64,000 nt of DNA from Chamaelirium japonicum (taxonomy: Eukaryota; Streptophyta; Magnoliopsida; Liliales; Melanthiaceae): contig OX393555.1 in assembly GCA_947650365.1 (NCBI GenBank), positions 78,373,995 through 78,437,994 of the forward strand, given 5' to 3'. The notes under the pieces are model-generated. The model ran no database searches. It was not told the origin of the DNA and saw only the letters and a program-made list of their open reading frames with translations. Positions 63,401-64,000 of the stretch are shown in pieces (within the stretch, counting starts at the first letter, position 1; each line of letters opens with the position of its first letter). A program made the translations under genes and the position numbers.

Positions 63401-64000
63401 AGAATGGATACATTCATGCGAATGAATTAGAATGGATTGTACGAATGAGTAAGAATGGATCGTACGAATGAAATAGAAGGGATCGTACGAATGAATTAGA
63501 ATGGATCGTGCTAATGAATTAGAATGGATCGTATGAATAAATTATAATAGGTTGTGCGATTGAATTAGAATGGATCGTACGAATGAATTAGAATTGATAC
63601 ATTCGTGCGAATGAATTAGAATGGATCATATGAATGAATTAGAATGGATCGTATGAATGAATTAGAATGGATCGTGCGAATGAATTAGAATGGATCGTAC
63701 GAATGAATTAGAATGGATACATTCATGCGAACGAATTAGAATGGATCGTACGAATCAGTAAGAATGGATCGTACGAATGAAATAAAATGGATCGTACGAA
63801 TGAGTAAGAATGGATCGTACGAATGAAATAGAATGGATCGTACGAACGAATTAGAATGGATCGTGCGAATGAATTAGATTGGATCGTGCGAATGAATTAG
63901 AATGGATCGTACGAATGAATTAGAATGGATACATTCGTGCGAATGAATTAGTATCGATCGTATGAAAGAATTAGACTGGATCGTATGAATGAATTCGAAT
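54473..64000. repeat. Right arm of the giant satellite palindrome, cut by window end
   Basis: Blocks: forward 54473-55522, reverse 55523-55643, forward 55644-56155, reverse 56156-56907, forward 56908-57945, reverse 57946-60633 (with a forward half-monomer at 58088-58103), forward 60634-61153, reverse 61154-61190, forward 61191-61317, reverse 61318-64000. All are mirrored in the left arm. Rare variants confirm this: GTATGTATAAAATTAG near 59031 mirrors CTAATTTTATACGTAC near 47195, and AAGAATTAGACTGG with TATCGATCG at the very end mirrors 42300-42345. The arm is still matching at 64000, so its true length is unknown. Confidence 0.9.
54600..60190. repeat. Segment C: second direct copy of segment A, inside the right palindrome arm
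   Basis: Same orientation and block order as 27722-32860, about 27.2 kb downstream. Because it lies in a palindrome arm, an inverted third copy (segment B) occupies about 46.0-51.6 kb. In the 30781-31015 versus 57941-58175 comparison I count about 13 differences in about 235 bp. The corresponding B versus C stretch shows about 4 in about 205 bp. Confidence 0.82.

Larger units (their letters stand above)
7474..64000. repeat. AT-rich satellite: 23-bp monomers with interspersed 28-bp monomers, both orientations
   Basis: A clean 23-bp monomer is 7508-7530; its core reads CGTACGATCCATTCTA. A clean 28-bp monomer is 8380-8407; it differs by a 5-bp insertion (ATGTA) after GCACGA. Frequent variants are GCACGATCC, CATACGATCC, AGCACGATCC, GCACAATCTATTC, CTATTTC, CTTACTC and TCCACCC. 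ATTC occurs three times per monomer. The array fills 88% of the window with no other DNA inserted, roughly 2,400 monomers by length. Orientation flips many times (blocks listed below). Short open frames inside it are side-effects of variants that remove the periodic TAA or TAG, not genes. Whether it is centromeric, pericentromeric or subtelomeric cannot be told from sequence. Confidence 0.97.

Noticed and set aside
7474-64000. CRISPR-like array (short repeats of 23-28 bp)
   Set aside because: Direct head-to-tail monomers without unique spacers, in a plant heterochromatic setting.
7474-64000. Centromere call
   Set aside because: Short monomers and higher-order structure are suggestive, but there is no sequence evidence for CENH3 association or a centromeric (CRM-type) retrotransposon; the element present is Tat-type without a chromodomain.
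42287-64000. Palindrome as a pure fold-back read artefact
   Set aside because: Not excluded, but arms differ by small indels (coordinate sums vary by up to about 80) and substitutions, and the spacer is 2.7 kb of distinct sequence; an artefact would normally give near-identical arms with little spacer.

Overview
The window looks like heterochromatic, repeat-only DNA from a flowering plant nuclear genome. Two things support this: a Ty3/gypsy LTR retrotransposon of the plant Tat type (it carries a second, complete RNase H between RT and integrase), and more than 56 kb of short-monomer satellite. I see no host gene, tRNA, rRNA, CRISPR array or bacterial feature. The species cannot be named from sequence alone.

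Layout. (1) 1-6772: one LTR retrotransposon on the minus strand, cut by the left window edge. Reading from high to low coordinates it has a 5' LTR (6265-6772) with a TATA box, a primer binding site, gag, a zinc knuckle plus protease, reverse transcriptase with RNase H, a second RNase H, integrase, and a 3' non-coding part with a 78-bp tandem repeat. The 3' LTR lies outside the window. Gag and pol form one continuous reading frame interrupted by five in-frame stops, and by a frameshift or deletion at the integrase C-terminus. The element is dead but not old enough to have lost its frame. (2) 6773-7473: a GC-rich intermediate zone of about 21-23-bp GGCGAGCTCC minirepeats, with two copies of a 420-bp module. 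Each module carries a poly-G run (12 and 28 G). (3) 7474-64000: an AT-rich satellite with 23-bp monomers and an interspersed 28-bp class.

The satellite is the most interesting part. It is not a simple head-to-tail array. Its orientation flips more than 30 times, and it is built from nested segmental copies: a 258-bp higher-order unit, a 636-bp tandem duplication, a 1388-bp duplication that includes an orientation switch, a nearly identical 2.07-kb pair 2289 bp apart, a 2.0-2.4-kb higher-order unit, a 5-kb block repeated 27 kb away, and a very long palindrome. The palindrome has arms of about 9.4 kb or more (42287-51733 and 54473-64000, the right arm running off the window) around a 2.7-kb spacer. 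Private variants shared between copies give an order of events: the palindrome is younger than the 27-kb-apart duplication.

In the text, 'forward' means CGTACGATCCATTCTA reads on the + strand and 'reverse' means it reads on the - strand. Segment boundaries were placed by eye and are good to roughly one monomer unless an exact palindromic centre is given.
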